A DNA stretch of 64,000 nt from positions 2,418,001 to 2,482,000 of the forward strand of contig NZ_CP042476.1 in NCBI RefSeq assembly GCF_007993795.1, written 5' to 3'. Below the pieces are notes generated by a model. The model had not been told where the DNA came from. It did not search any database and saw only the letters and a program-made list of their open reading frames with translations. Positions 42,066-51,285 of this stretch are shown here, one piece after another (within the stretch, counting starts at the first letter, position 1; each line of letters begins with the position of its first letter). Source of the stretch: Antarcticibacterium arcticum (GTDB taxonomy: Bacteria; Bacteroidota; Bacteroidia; Flavobacteriales; Flavobacteriaceae). The position numbers were made by a program, and so were the translations under genes.

Positions 42066-43645
42066 GCAAATTAGAACATAATATGTCGATTACAGGCGAT
42101 ACTCCCGGCGGACTTTCGAAAACTCAAAGATTGGCCTCGGGAATAGGCATGCTTGGATTATTCATACTGCTGCTGGCCATTGCAAATGTAAATTTTCCGA
42201 ATAAAACCCTGTTCCTTGTACTCTCCATTACACTTATAACAGTAGGGACCATAATCTTTACAAATGATGCGTACCGCGGGAAACACCCAGGGATAAAGAA
42301 TGACGGGGTGTGGTTCAGGTCTATGACCGCACGGGGATTCTGGGCCTGGATCACGGGAATTACCCTTACCCTTTTTTACATTGTACTTTATTGGTATCCC
42401 GAGTATCTGGGGTTGAACAGCGATGGTGCCAACACAGGAATTATTGCCTTATTCGACCCCTTAAGCAGGTTTATAAGCGGGTATCCCGCCAGCCAATGGT
42501 TTGTGTATGGGACCTTATATACCCTGGCAATCCTAGTGTTTGGGTATAAATTCATCCTGAAATACCGGCATAATAATTACGAGATCCTGCGAACCTTTTC
42601 GGTCATGTTCTTTCAACTTGGTTTTGCATTTTTAATCCCGGAGATATTAATAAGATTGAATCAACCTTATTTCAATCCCGCCAACCTGTGGCCACTTAAT
42701 TACGATTTTTTTGCAGGCTATAAAATGGAAGGGTTTTTCTCTGCAGGTACTATAGGCCTATTGATGTTCGGCTTTGGGATCGTTTCCATTTTTGTGATCT
42801 CTCCAATCCTCACCTATAAATATGGGAAACGCTGGTACTGCTCCTGGGTTTGCGGTTGCGGCGGGCTCGCAGAAACGGCGGGTGACCCGTACAGGCATTT
42901 ATCAGATAAATCCAATTTTGCCTGGAAAGTGGAGCGATGGGTAATTCACAGTGTGCTGGTTTTCGTAGTGGTGATGACTATCGCGGTGATCTATTCCTTT
43001 TTATTGGAAAATCCATCAGATTCCTGGTTTACGAAGGATGTTTTTCTCTGGCTTTCCGCAGGATTTCTCACTCTTATTTTTGCCCTCATCATGATCTTTA
43101 AGCGCGAGCAACTTGCAAAAGATGCCAAATATGGCGCTATTGGCTATCTCGTAATAATCCTCGCGATTATCTCTCTTAATTACTTGAGCGGGAATTACCG
43201 GATCTTCTTTTTTGATGGCCATCAGTTAAGGGCGTGGTACGGCTTTTTAATCGGCGCCGCTTTCTCAGGCGTGATAGGAGTTGGTTTTTATCCCATTTTC
43301 GGGAACAGGGTGTGGTGTAGATTTGGTTGTCCAATGGCTGCAGTGCTGGGAATGCAGCAACGCCTGTTCTCAAAATTCAGGATCACCACCAATGGTGGCC
43401 AGTGTATCTCCTGCGGAAATTGCTCTACCTATTGCGAGATGGGAATAGACGTGCGGGCTTATGCTCAAAAAGGCGAAAATATTGTACGCTCCAGCTGCGT
43501 GGGCTGCGGAATTTGTTCTGCCGTTTGCCCGCGGGGAGTTCTAAAACTTGAAAACGGGCCGCTTAAAGGAAGGATTAATTCTGAAGAGGTGTTGTTGGGC
43601 AATGATGTAGATCTCCTTGATCTTTTAAACCAAAAAGGAGAATGA
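42062..43645 (+). CDS. membrane polyferredoxin (NosR/CcoG-like 4Fe-4S protein)
   Basis: A 527-residue inner-membrane iron-sulfur protein with about eight hydrophobic segments. The cytoplasmic loop WCGCGGLAETAGDPYRH and the later RVWCRFGCPMAAVLGMQQR are the Cys-pair motifs of NapH/NosR/CcoG-type proteins; the C-terminal ferredoxin domain has CISCGNCSTYCEMGI and CVGCGICSAVCPRG, enough for two [4Fe-4S] clusters. It overlaps the upstream flavoprotein by 4 bp. Position suggests it supplies low-potential electrons for the arsenosugar enzymes, for example to reduce the ArsS cluster, but no direct evidence exists in sequence. Confidence 0.88.
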   Translation: MSKLEHNMSITGDTPGGLSKTQRLASGIGMLGLFILLLAIANVNFPNKTLFLVLSITLITVGTIIFTNDAYRGKHPGIKNDGVWFRSMTARGFWAWITGITLTLFYIVLYWYPEYLGLNSDGANTGIIALFDPLSRFISGYPASQWFVYGTLYTLAILVFGYKFILKYRHNNYEILRTFSVMFFQLGFAFLIPEILIRLNQPYFNPANLWPLNYDFFAGYKMEGFFSAGTIGLLMFGFGIVSIFVISPILTYKYGKRWYCSWVCGCGGLAETAGDPYRHLSDKSNFAWKVERWVIHSVLVFVVVMTIAVIYSFLLENPSDSWFTKDVFLWLSAGFLTLIFALIMIFKREQLAKDAKYGAIGYLVIILAIISLNYLSGNYRIFFFDGHQLRAWYGFLIGAAFSGVIGVGFYPIFGNRVWCRFGCPMAAVLGMQQRLFSKFRITTNGGQCISCGNCSTYCEMGIDVRAYAQKGENIVRSSCVGCGICSAVCPRGVLKLENGPLKGRINSEEVLLGNDVDLLDLLNQKGE

Positions 43646-43717
43646 AAATTCCCTCCGGAATAATAAATGGAGCAGGGGTTTAAACTTCACAAGGAAGGCA
43701 AATCCATTATTGAACCC

Positions 43718-43725
43718 TATCTTTG
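43718..43725 (+). promoter_or_regulatory. promoter -7 element of the GT2 operon
   Basis: TATCTTTG, exact match to TAnnTTTG, 17 bp before the ATG at 43743. No clear TTG at the expected distance. It separates this operon from the arsenosugar cluster. Confidence 0.5.
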
Positions 43726-43742
43726 CCATTAATTAAGACTGA

Positions 43743-44435
43743 ATGCCTCCTATAATAAAAGTAATTATCCCTGCTCACAATGAACAGGATTCCATTGGGA
43801 AAGTAATAAATGAGATCCCCCACTTTGTTGCAGAAATTATTGTGATAAGCAATAATTCTACCGATGCTACAGAGGAAAATGCCAGGGCCGCCGGAGCAAC
43901 CGTTCTTACTGAAAGCAGAAAAGGTTACGGTTATGCCTGTCTTAAAGGCATGGACTATATTGCCACCCAGGCTCCTCTTCCCGAAATTATTGTTTTTCTG
44001 GATGGCGATTACAGCGACCACCCCGAAGAAATGGATAAAATCGTGGCCCCAATAATTGAAGATGATATGGATATGGTGATAGGCGCGCGGGTAAAAGAAT
44101 TTAGAGAACCGGGTTCCATGACCTTTCCGCAGATATTTGGAAATTGGCTGGCCACCTCGCTAATGAAATTATTTTTTAATGCAAAATTTAGCGATCTCGG
44201 GCCATTCCGGGCGATAAAATATGATAAGTTGCTGGCCCTGGAAATGCAGGACAAAACCTATGGCTGGACCGTTGAGATGCAGTTAAAGGCTCTTAGAAAA
44301 AAGTATCAATACATTGAAGTTCCGGTACATTACCGCAACCGGATTGGGGTGTCCAAGGTTTCAGGAACTTTAAAAGGTGCTATCTTTGCCGGAGTGAAAA
44401 TCCTGACCTGGATCTTTAAATACTCTTTTAAATAA
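43743..44435 (+). CDS. GT2 glycosyltransferase, dolichyl-phosphate-mannose-synthase-like
   Basis: A soluble 230-residue GT-A transferase: IPAHNEQDSIGKVI at the start, the DxD-type motif FLDGDYSDHPEE near residue 85, and the acceptor-side region GWTVEMQLKALRKKY. It lacks membrane helices and is close in length to polyprenyl-phosphate glycosyltransferases. The stop codon shares a base with the next ATG (TAATG). Substrate not evident; the next gene is a membrane GT2, so the pair may make a lipid-linked sugar. Confidence 0.88.
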   Translation: MPPIIKVIIPAHNEQDSIGKVINEIPHFVAEIIVISNNSTDATEENARAAGATVLTESRKGYGYACLKGMDYIATQAPLPEIIVFLDGDYSDHPEEMDKIVAPIIEDDMDMVIGARVKEFREPGSMTFPQIFGNWLATSLMKLFFNAKFSDLGPFRAIKYDKLLALEMQDKTYGWTVEMQLKALRKKYQYIEVPVHYRNRIGVSKVSGTLKGAIFAGVKILTWIFKYSFK

Positions 44436-45946
44436 TGGATCTCAGCATCATCATAATTTATACCCTGGCATTGCTGCTTATATTTATATACAGCCTTTCC
44501 CAGCTTAACTTGCTCATTAACTATCTGCGTTCCAAAAAACAGCAAGACCTTTCAGAAAAAACGGACCTTTCCAAACCTGAAAATGTTCCGTTTGTGACCA
44601 TTCAGCTTCCGGTGTACAATGAAAAGTACGTGATGGAACGGCTTTTAAATAACATCGCGAAAATTGAATACCCCCGTGAAAAACTGGAGATTCAGGTGCT
44701 TGATGATTCTACAGATGAATCCCTTGAAAATACCGCAATTCAAATAGAACAGCTTCAGAAAAGCGGACTTGATATAAAACATATCTGCCGGAAGGACCGC
44801 AGCGGTTTCAAGGCGGGAGCTTTAAAAGAAGGACTTAAAGTTGCAAAAGGAGAATTCATTGCAGTCTTTGATTCAGATTTTCTTCCGAAGGAAAACTGGC
44901 TTATGGAAACCGTTCCCTATTTTAAAGATCCGGAAATCGGGGTGGTGCAAACCCGCTGGGGGCACATAAACCGGAATTATTCCTTACTCACCAAAATTCA
45001 GGCTTTTGCACTGGATTTTCATTTCGTGATGGAACAAACCGGAAGGAATTTCGGGAAACACTTCATTAACTTCAATGGTACTGCGGGAATATGGAGAAAG
45101 GAGTGTATTCTAAACGCCGGCAACTGGAGCGGAGACACTCTTACAGAAGACCTGGACCTTAGCTACCGGGCACAAATGAAAAACTGGAAATTCAAATATT
45201 TAGAAGATGTTGAAACTCCCGCCGAACTTCCGGTGGTAATAAGTGCTGCCCGCTCCCAGCAATTTCGCTGGAATAAAGGGGCCGCAGAAAATTTTCAAAA
45301 GAATTATTCGCAGTTGTTATCCAAAAAAGGCCAAACCGCGGGGACCAAATTTCATGGCTTCTTTCATTTGCTCAATTCCAGTATGTTTCTGGTAATCCTG
45401 TTGCTCGCTATCCTGAGCCTGCCGGTTTTATTTATTAAAAACAACAATCCTGCCTTCAGTTGGTTTTTTAATGTACTGGCCTTCTTTGCCATAAGCAGCC
45501 TTATTTTCTTTGTTTGCTATTGGGTCACATACCGCAAGATACATGGGGGCGGATTTAAGAATTTCCTATCCTTCATTGGCATGTTCTTTACCTTTTTCTC
45601 AATCGCTATGGGATTTTCAGTGCATAATTCGCTTGCAGTGCTGGAAGGTCATTTTGGTAAAAAAAGCGAATTCATAAGGACCCCTAAATTTAATATCAAT
45701 TCGATTAAAGATTCCTGGAAAGGCAATGCATACCTGACTAAAAACATTTCTGCCAACACCTTTATAGAGGCCGGATTGTTCCTTTATTTTGGCTACGCTA
45801 TCTACTGCGCATTTCTGCTGGATGAATACGGCTTGCTCCTCTTCCATCTTATGCTGTTTACCGGATTTGGGTTTGTAGTGGCAAAATCGCTGGGTCCTGT
45901 GAAAGCAAACCGCCCGGTTACCGACAGCCTTACAGAAAGCAACTAA
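44435..45946 (+). CDS. membrane GT2 glycosyltransferase, cellulose-synthase-like
   Basis: 503 residues: an N-terminal membrane helix, a GT-A catalytic domain and about four C-terminal helices. Motifs of the processive-type family are present: QLPVYNEKYVMERL, DDSTDE, DSDFLPKENWL (DxD), TEDLDLSYRA (TED) and QQFRWNKGAAENF (the QxxRW motif). Related enzymes include ceramide/diacylglycerol glucosyltransferases and glucomannan synthases. With the adjacent GT2 it could glycosylate a lipid. It abuts the next gene with no spacer. Confidence 0.88.
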   Translation: MDLSIIIIYTLALLLIFIYSLSQLNLLINYLRSKKQQDLSEKTDLSKPENVPFVTIQLPVYNEKYVMERLLNNIAKIEYPREKLEIQVLDDSTDESLENTAIQIEQLQKSGLDIKHICRKDRSGFKAGALKEGLKVAKGEFIAVFDSDFLPKENWLMETVPYFKDPEIGVVQTRWGHINRNYSLLTKIQAFALDFHFVMEQTGRNFGKHFINFNGTAGIWRKECILNAGNWSGDTLTEDLDLSYRAQMKNWKFKYLEDVETPAELPVVISAARSQQFRWNKGAAENFQKNYSQLLSKKGQTAGTKFHGFFHLLNSSMFLVILLLAILSLPVLFIKNNNPAFSWFFNVLAFFAISSLIFFVCYWVTYRKIHGGGFKNFLSFIGMFFTFFSIAMGFSVHNSLAVLEGHFGKKSEFIRTPKFNINSIKDSWKGNAYLTKNISANTFIEAGLFLYFGYAIYCAFLLDEYGLLLFHLMLFTGFGFVVAKSLGPVKANRPVTDSLTESN

Positions 45947-46948
45947 ATGGATTCATTAACACAAATTGTATTGGGCTCCGCCGTGGGAGAGGCGGTGTTA
46001 GGAAGGAAAGTGGGCAATAAAGCTATGCTTTACGGGGCCATAGCCGGCACTATCCCCGACCTTGATGTAATTGCTAATTATTTTACCGATACTGTAACAG
46101 CAATTGAGGTGCATCGCGGATTTACACATTCCATTGTTTTTGCGATACTATTTGCACCTGTTTTCGGCTGGCTCATTTCCAAAATTGAAAAACGTTCTGC
46201 CGCGGTTTGGCAGGATTGGTCCTGGCTTATGTTCTGGGGCCTGTTCACCCATCCAATCCTGGACGCATTTACTACCTGGGGCACACAGCTTTTCTGGCCG
46301 TTTGATATAAGAGTGGCATTTAAGAATATATTTGTTATTGATCCCCTTTACACCCTGCCTTTTTTGATATTTCTTATCCTCGCGATGCGTGCAGAAAGAG
46401 ACTCTCCCAAAAGAAGAAGACTAAATAATCTCGGCCTAATTGTAAGCAGTTCCTATTTGGTGTTAAGCCTTGTTTTAAAAGGGATCACATTTCAGAAATT
46501 TGAAAACGCCCTCCAGGAACAGGGATATGAATACCTTCAAATTGAAACCAAACCCGCCGCGCTCAACACTATTCTATGGACCGCAAATGTGGAATTGAAA
46601 GACGCCTATCTTATTGGGGATTATTCTTTTTTTGATTCTAAACCCATCAGCTTTAAACGGTACGATAAAAACCACCACTTGCTGGGAGAATTGGAAAAAG
46701 AGGACAAAGTTCAACGCCTTATAAAGATCTCCAATGGGTGGTACATAATTTCGAAGCAGGAAGACAAGATACTTTTCAGCGACCTGAGATTCGGGGTACT
46801 TGATATTGAAAATGAAGACCCGGATTTTGTATTTACTTATTGGCTCAACGATCAAAACGAGGAACTGGTAGTCGAGGAGGTAAAACGTAAACCCGCCGAA
46901 GCTAAAGAACTCTTATTGGGATTGGGACAACGCATCCTGGGAAATTAA
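45947..46948 (+). CDS. YdjM/YbcI-type membrane metal-dependent hydrolase
   Basis: A 333-residue protein; the first 175 residues form the LexA-binding, inner membrane-associated putative hydrolase fold: MDSLTQIVLGSAVGEAVLGR, GTIPDLDVI, HRGFTHSIVFAI (His pair) and HPILDAFTTWG with several membrane helices. The C-terminal half is soluble and beta-rich. The start lies directly after the preceding stop (TAAATG), so it belongs to the GT2 operon. The family is conserved in bacteria but its activity has not been settled. Confidence 0.85.
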   Translation: MDSLTQIVLGSAVGEAVLGRKVGNKAMLYGAIAGTIPDLDVIANYFTDTVTAIEVHRGFTHSIVFAILFAPVFGWLISKIEKRSAAVWQDWSWLMFWGLFTHPILDAFTTWGTQLFWPFDIRVAFKNIFVIDPLYTLPFLIFLILAMRAERDSPKRRRLNNLGLIVSSSYLVLSLVLKGITFQKFENALQEQGYEYLQIETKPAALNTILWTANVELKDAYLIGDYSFFDSKPISFKRYDKNHHLLGELEKEDKVQRLIKISNGWYIISKQEDKILFSDLRFGVLDIENEDPDFVFTYWLNDQNEELVVEEVKRKPAEAKELLLGLGQRILGN

Positions 46949-46996
46949 ACCGCTGCTTATTGCTCCTATAATACAACCTTGGGATAACACTTTCAA

Positions 46997-47027
46997 TTGA
47001 CAAATTGGACTGAATACTCTATATTTA
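46997..47027 (+). promoter_or_regulatory. promoter of the DUF885 gene
   Basis: TTG at 46997-46999, 20-bp spacer, TATATTTA at 47020-47027 (one mismatch to TAnnTTTG), 26 bp before the ATG at 47054. Confidence 0.55.
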
Positions 47028-47053
47028 GATTTTCCTGCATAAAATTCCCGCTT

Positions 47054-48784
47054 ATGAAATTTCCTCCGTTGTATCTTTTTTTTCTTATCCTTCTTACTGC
47101 CCCAAATGTTATTGCTCAAAACGATTCCTACAAATTGAATGAAATTATAACACAGGTCCAGGATAGAAAATCTTACGATAAAACCGAATATCCTTTGGGG
47201 ATTTTCACAAAAGACCATTACAGGCGGGAAGCCCAGTTTGCTAAGGAGCGGCTTGAAAAGCTAAAGGAATTAAAAAAGGAGAATCTCACTTCCTCTGAAA
47301 GGATCTCTGCCGAACTTTTGAAGTTCCGGCTTCAGGAAACCGTAGATAAGCTGGAGTATGAAGCTTATTTGAATCCGCTATTATCTGATGCAGGTTTCCA
47401 TGTAAGTCTGGCCTATCAGGTTAGGGAGCTGGCAAATTATGCACAGGTAAAATCCTATCTCGCCAAACTTAATGCTGTGCCCGTATACGTAGACCAGCAC
47501 CTGGCGTTGTTAAGAGAAGGGATTTACAAAGGGATTACCCAGCCAAAGGTGATATTTCAAGGTTACGAAGCTACTTATAACGACCAGATAGTTAAAGATT
47601 ACCGGGATAGTTTCTACTATACCCCGTTCAAAAATTTACCGCAATCTCTCACAAAGGCCCAAAGAGATTCGGTGCTCAAGGAAGCTGAAATTGCTATTAA
47701 GAATAAAGTAATTCCCCAATTTAAACGTATCAAACAATTCTTTGAAACCGAATATTTACCTAAAGCCAGGGAAAGTGTAGGAGTATCTGCTATTCCTAAT
47801 GGCAGGAAATATTATCAGAATCGGCTGGATTTTTATACCACCCTTGATCTTACTGCGGAAGAAGTGCACCGGATAGGCCTTGATGAGGAAGCCAGGATCA
47901 ATTCAGAAATGAAGACTATTATAGAGGAAGTTGAGTTCGACGGAAGTTTTGAGGAATTTATCCAATTCCTGCGAACCGATGAACAGTTTTATGCAAAATC
48001 GCCCGAGGAGTTATTGATGGTAGCCCGGAATATATCAAAAAAGATAGACGCCCAGCTTCCGCGTTATTTCAAAACATTACCGCGAAAACCCTATGGAGTG
48101 GCACCGGTGCCTGATGCTATAGCACCAAAATACACTACCGGAAGATATATCTCCCCTCAGGATGAAACCCAGGCAGGCTTTTATTGGGTGAACACCTATG
48201 ACCTGCCCAGCAGGCCATTATATGTGCTTCCCTCTTTAACAGCGCATGAAGCGGTGCCGGGGCATCATTTACAGATCTCCCTAAACGGCGAGTTGGGAGA
48301 TAGCATTCCTTCCTTTAGAAGAAATTTCTACCTCTCGGCTTACGGTGAGGGCTGGGGATTATATTCAGAATTTTTAGCTGAAGAAATGGGAATTTACACC
48401 ACCCCGTATGAGTTGTTTGGAAAACTCACCTATGAACAATGGCGCGCCTGCAGGCTTGTTGTAGACACCGGCATGCACGCCCTGGGCTGGTCCCGCGAGG
48501 AGGCGGTAGAATATCTTAGATCCAATACAGCCCTTTCGCTTCACGAAATAAATACTGAGATTGACCGCTATATTTCATGGCCGGGCCAGGCAGTATCATA
48601 TAAAATTGGGGAGATAAAGATCCGGGAACTGCGTAAAAAAGCAGAAGAGGAACTGGGCGAAAAATTTGACATCCGCGATTTTCACGAGGTAATCTTAAGC
48701 CGCGGAACCCTTACCCTGGAAATTATGGAAGAGTTGGTAGATGAGTATATTCAAACCAGGTTAGAAACCGGGTCAAAGAGTTAA
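47054..48784 (+). CDS. DUF885 secreted metallopeptidase-like protein
   Basis: 576 residues with a signal peptide (LYLFFLILLTAPNVIAQ). The zinc-site motif of the family is LTAHEAVPGHHLQ at about residue 390, with YGEGWGLYSE about 35 residues later supplying the third ligand region, and WPGQAVSYKIGEIKIREL near the end. DUF885 proteins are M2/M3-like helical metallopeptidases, often lipoproteins or periplasmic. The ATG at 47054 was chosen because an upstream TTG frame would put 19 polar residues before the signal peptide and overlap the promoter. Confidence 0.9.
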   Translation: MKFPPLYLFFLILLTAPNVIAQNDSYKLNEIITQVQDRKSYDKTEYPLGIFTKDHYRREAQFAKERLEKLKELKKENLTSSERISAELLKFRLQETVDKLEYEAYLNPLLSDAGFHVSLAYQVRELANYAQVKSYLAKLNAVPVYVDQHLALLREGIYKGITQPKVIFQGYEATYNDQIVKDYRDSFYYTPFKNLPQSLTKAQRDSVLKEAEIAIKNKVIPQFKRIKQFFETEYLPKARESVGVSAIPNGRKYYQNRLDFYTTLDLTAEEVHRIGLDEEARINSEMKTIIEEVEFDGSFEEFIQFLRTDEQFYAKSPEELLMVARNISKKIDAQLPRYFKTLPRKPYGVAPVPDAIAPKYTTGRYISPQDETQAGFYWVNTYDLPSRPLYVLPSLTAHEAVPGHHLQISLNGELGDSIPSFRRNFYLSAYGEGWGLYSEFLAEEMGIYTTPYELFGKLTYEQWRACRLVVDTGMHALGWSREEAVEYLRSNTALSLHEINTEIDRYISWPGQAVSYKIGEIKIRELRKKAEEELGEKFDIRDFHEVILSRGTLTLEIMEELVDEYIQTRLETGSKS

Positions 48785-48941
48785 AGGGTTAATGAATAAA
48801 TTCTGTTATCAACACTGATTAAAATCTTTGCTGACGGTTATGTATTGAAAAGAAATGTTCACGCTGATCTGTGATCTGTGACGCCTTTACACAAATCCGA
48901 CTCACATTCGCGTATCTTTACATTTTTAAACATCTATTCAA

Positions 48942-49517
48942 ATGAGCCTGGAACAGGAATTATTTCAAAGAAGCGGTTCGCAATGCGAACTTTGCACCTC
49001 TAATGATGACCTCAATATCTATGAAGTGCCAGATTCTCCAAAGGGGGCGGAAAACAGTATACTTATATGCAATACATGCAGGGAACAAATTGAGAATCCT
49101 GATAAGACCGACCCTAATCACTGGCGGTGTTTAAACGACAGTATGTGGAGCCCTGTGCCGGCGGTGCAGGTAGTGGCCTGGAGAATGCTTACCAGGCTGA
49201 AAGGGGAAGGATGGCCTCAGGACCTGCTTGATATGATGTATATGGAAGAGGATGTGAAAGAATGGGCAAAAGCCAATCAGGTGGCAGATCCTTCTTCCAG
49301 ATCTGTGGTGCACAGAGATAGCAACGGAGTGATCCTGGAAGCGGGAGATAATGTTGTTTTGATCAAAGATCTTAAGGTTAAGGGTAGCAGTATGGTCGCC
49401 AAGCAAGGCACGCCGGTAAGACGCATTTCCCTGGATCACCAAAATGAAGAATATATTGAAGGGAAAGTTGACGGACAGCAAATTGTGATCATTACCAAAT
49501 ACGTGAAGAAGATTTGA
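48942..49517 (+). CDS. PhnA-domain protein
   Basis: A 191-residue protein with an N-terminal zinc ribbon (CELCTSNDD and CNTCREQI, two CxxC pairs at about residues 18-21 and 47-50) and a C-terminal SH3-like PhnA/YjdM domain (SNGVILEAGDNVVLIKDLKV to EGKVDGQQIVIITKYVKK). Although named for alkylphosphonate use, the family's role is unclear and it is widely conserved outside phosphonate operons, as here. A TATCTTTA at 48913-48920 may be the -7 element. A terminator follows at 49561. Confidence 0.88.
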   Translation: MSLEQELFQRSGSQCELCTSNDDLNIYEVPDSPKGAENSILICNTCREQIENPDKTDPNHWRCLNDSMWSPVPAVQVVAWRMLTRLKGEGWPQDLLDMMYMEEDVKEWAKANQVADPSSRSVVHRDSNGVILEAGDNVVLIKDLKVKGSSMVAKQGTPVRRISLDHQNEEYIEGKVDGQQIVIITKYVKKI

Positions 49518-49560
49518 TAATTGAACTCTTTCAAAGATTTCAAATAATCACTAAATAATT

Positions 49561-49593
49561 AAACCTCACAGATTTTTAAAACCTGTGAGGTTT
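49561..49593. terminator. bidirectional terminator
   Basis: AAACCTCACAG pairs with CTGTGAGGTTT around an A/T-rich loop, with A/T-rich flanks, between the convergent PhnA-like and M20 genes. Same family as the hairpin at 15011. Confidence 0.75.
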
Positions 49594-49617
49594 ATAATTT
49601 TTAATTAGTCTGGAAGC

Positions 49618-51014
49618 TTACTTTTCCTGTTGCTTTAATTTGGTAAAATGCTTGTAAAAAAGAGGAATGGTTTCAATCCCTTTTAAATAATTCCAGATCC
49701 CGAAATGCTCATTGGGAGAATGGATCGCATCGCTGTCCAGCCCAAAGCCCATTAAAATTGTTTTGCTTTTCAATTCCTTTTCAAATAAGGCAACAATGGG
49801 GATACTTCCACCACTGCGCTGAGGAATTGGAGCTTTGCCAAAAGATTCCTCATAGGCATCATTCGCCGCCTGATATTCCAAAGTATCAATAGGTGTTACA
49901 TACGCCTGCCCCCATGGTGGGGTTTTACCTTTACCCTAACTCCCTTTGGGGCCAGGCTTTCGAAATGTTTTTTGAAAAGCTGAGTTATCTCTTCCCAATC
50001 CTGATCTGGTACCAAACGCATAGAAATTTTTGCAAATGCTTTACTTGCTATCACCGTCTTGGCACCTTCTCCAATGTATCCGCCCCAAATGCCGTTTACA
50101 TCAAGGGTGGGCCTAATTGAATTTCGCTCATTGGTAGTATAGCCTTTTTCCCCATATACATCCTCAATATCCAGGGCTTCTTTATATTTATCAAGAGAGA
50201 AAGGGGCTTCAGCCATTTTTGACCTTTCCAGGTCGCTGGCCTCTTCTACCTTGTCATAAAATCCGGGGATGGTGATATGGTTATTTTCATCGTGCAGGGC
50301 AGCGATCATTTTGGTGAGCACATTGATAGGATTTGCCACCGCGCCACCGTATAATCCGCTGTGAAGATCGCGGTTTGGACCGGTCACTTCCACCTCAACA
50401 TAACTCAATCCGCGCAGGCCTGTTGTTATTGAGGGCACATCTTTGGCTATCATTCCTGTATCGGAGATCAGGATCACATCATTGGCAAGTTTGTCGCGGT
50501 TTCGTTCAAGGAACCAACCTAAACTCACACTTCCAACCTCTTCTTCACCCTCAATCATAAACTTTACGTTGCAGGGTAAAGAACCTGTGCTGGTCATGTA
50601 TTCCAGCGCCTTTACGTGCATATACATCTGGCCTTTATCATCACAGGCCCCACGGGCAAATATGGCTCCTTCAGGATGAATTTTGGTGTTTTTGATCACA
50701 GGTTCAAATGGCGGACTCTCCCACAAATCTAAAGGATCTGGCGGCTGAACATCATAATGCCCATATACAAGCACGGTGGGCAAATTGGCATCGATGATCT
50801 TCTCACCGTATACAATTGGATAACCGGGCGTTTCACAAATTTCCACCTGATCACAACCCGCCTTTTCCAAACTGTTCTTAACCGCATCGGCAGTTTTCAG
50901 AATATCATTTTTATAGGCAGAATCTGCACTTATAGAAGGGATCTTCAGGAGTTCGATAAGTTCCTTGATGAACCTTTCCTTATTTTCCCCGACGTATTTT
51001 TTAATATCGCTCAT
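49618..51014 (-). pseudogene. M20 family dipeptidase (CNDP-like), frameshifted
   Basis: Cytosolic metallodipeptidase related to carnosinase. The N-terminal part (51014 to 49896) has LVYGHYDVQPPDP (His and Asp zinc ligands), GACDDKGQMY, MIEGEEEVGS (catalytic Glu pair) and a dimerisation domain with LHSGLYGGAVANP. It stops after HHGGRRM. The last 100 residues, including SGGSIPIVALF and DAIHSPNEHF with the final zinc-ligand His, continue in another frame to 49618. One extra base in the C run 49909-49913 (G run on the coding strand) restores HHGGQAYVTPIDTLEYQ and a 465-residue protein of normal length. Either a base-calling error or a recent mutation. Confidence 0.88.
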
Positions 51015-51197
51015 TCGTTAAATTTTGAAATTACGTAAAGGTAAGAAAATGCTTTACCTGTTTAAAACAAAATAGCTTAAGTTAGAAAACATACATGTAC
51101 CGGAACCTTCTCTGCTGGTAATCAACACAACAAAGTTAGGTCGAAAAATGCAGGAAATAATCTTTCTAAAAATTTCAAGAATTATTTAGAGTATTAT

Positions 51198-51226
51198 TTG
51201 AAAATTGAAACATTTATGTATATTTG
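51198..51226 (+). promoter_or_regulatory. promoter of tRNA-Leu
   Basis: TTG at 51198-51200, 18-bp spacer, TATATTTG at 51219-51226. The leader 51227-51285 carries GCTTATC/GGTAAGC and TTTTACAA/TTGTAAAA inverted repeats and the shared word GCAGCCGCTT. Confidence 0.8.
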
Positions 51227-51285
51227 CAGCCGCTTATCTAGGTAAGCAGTTTTACAATAAGTCCTAAGTGTTGTAAAATGGAAAT

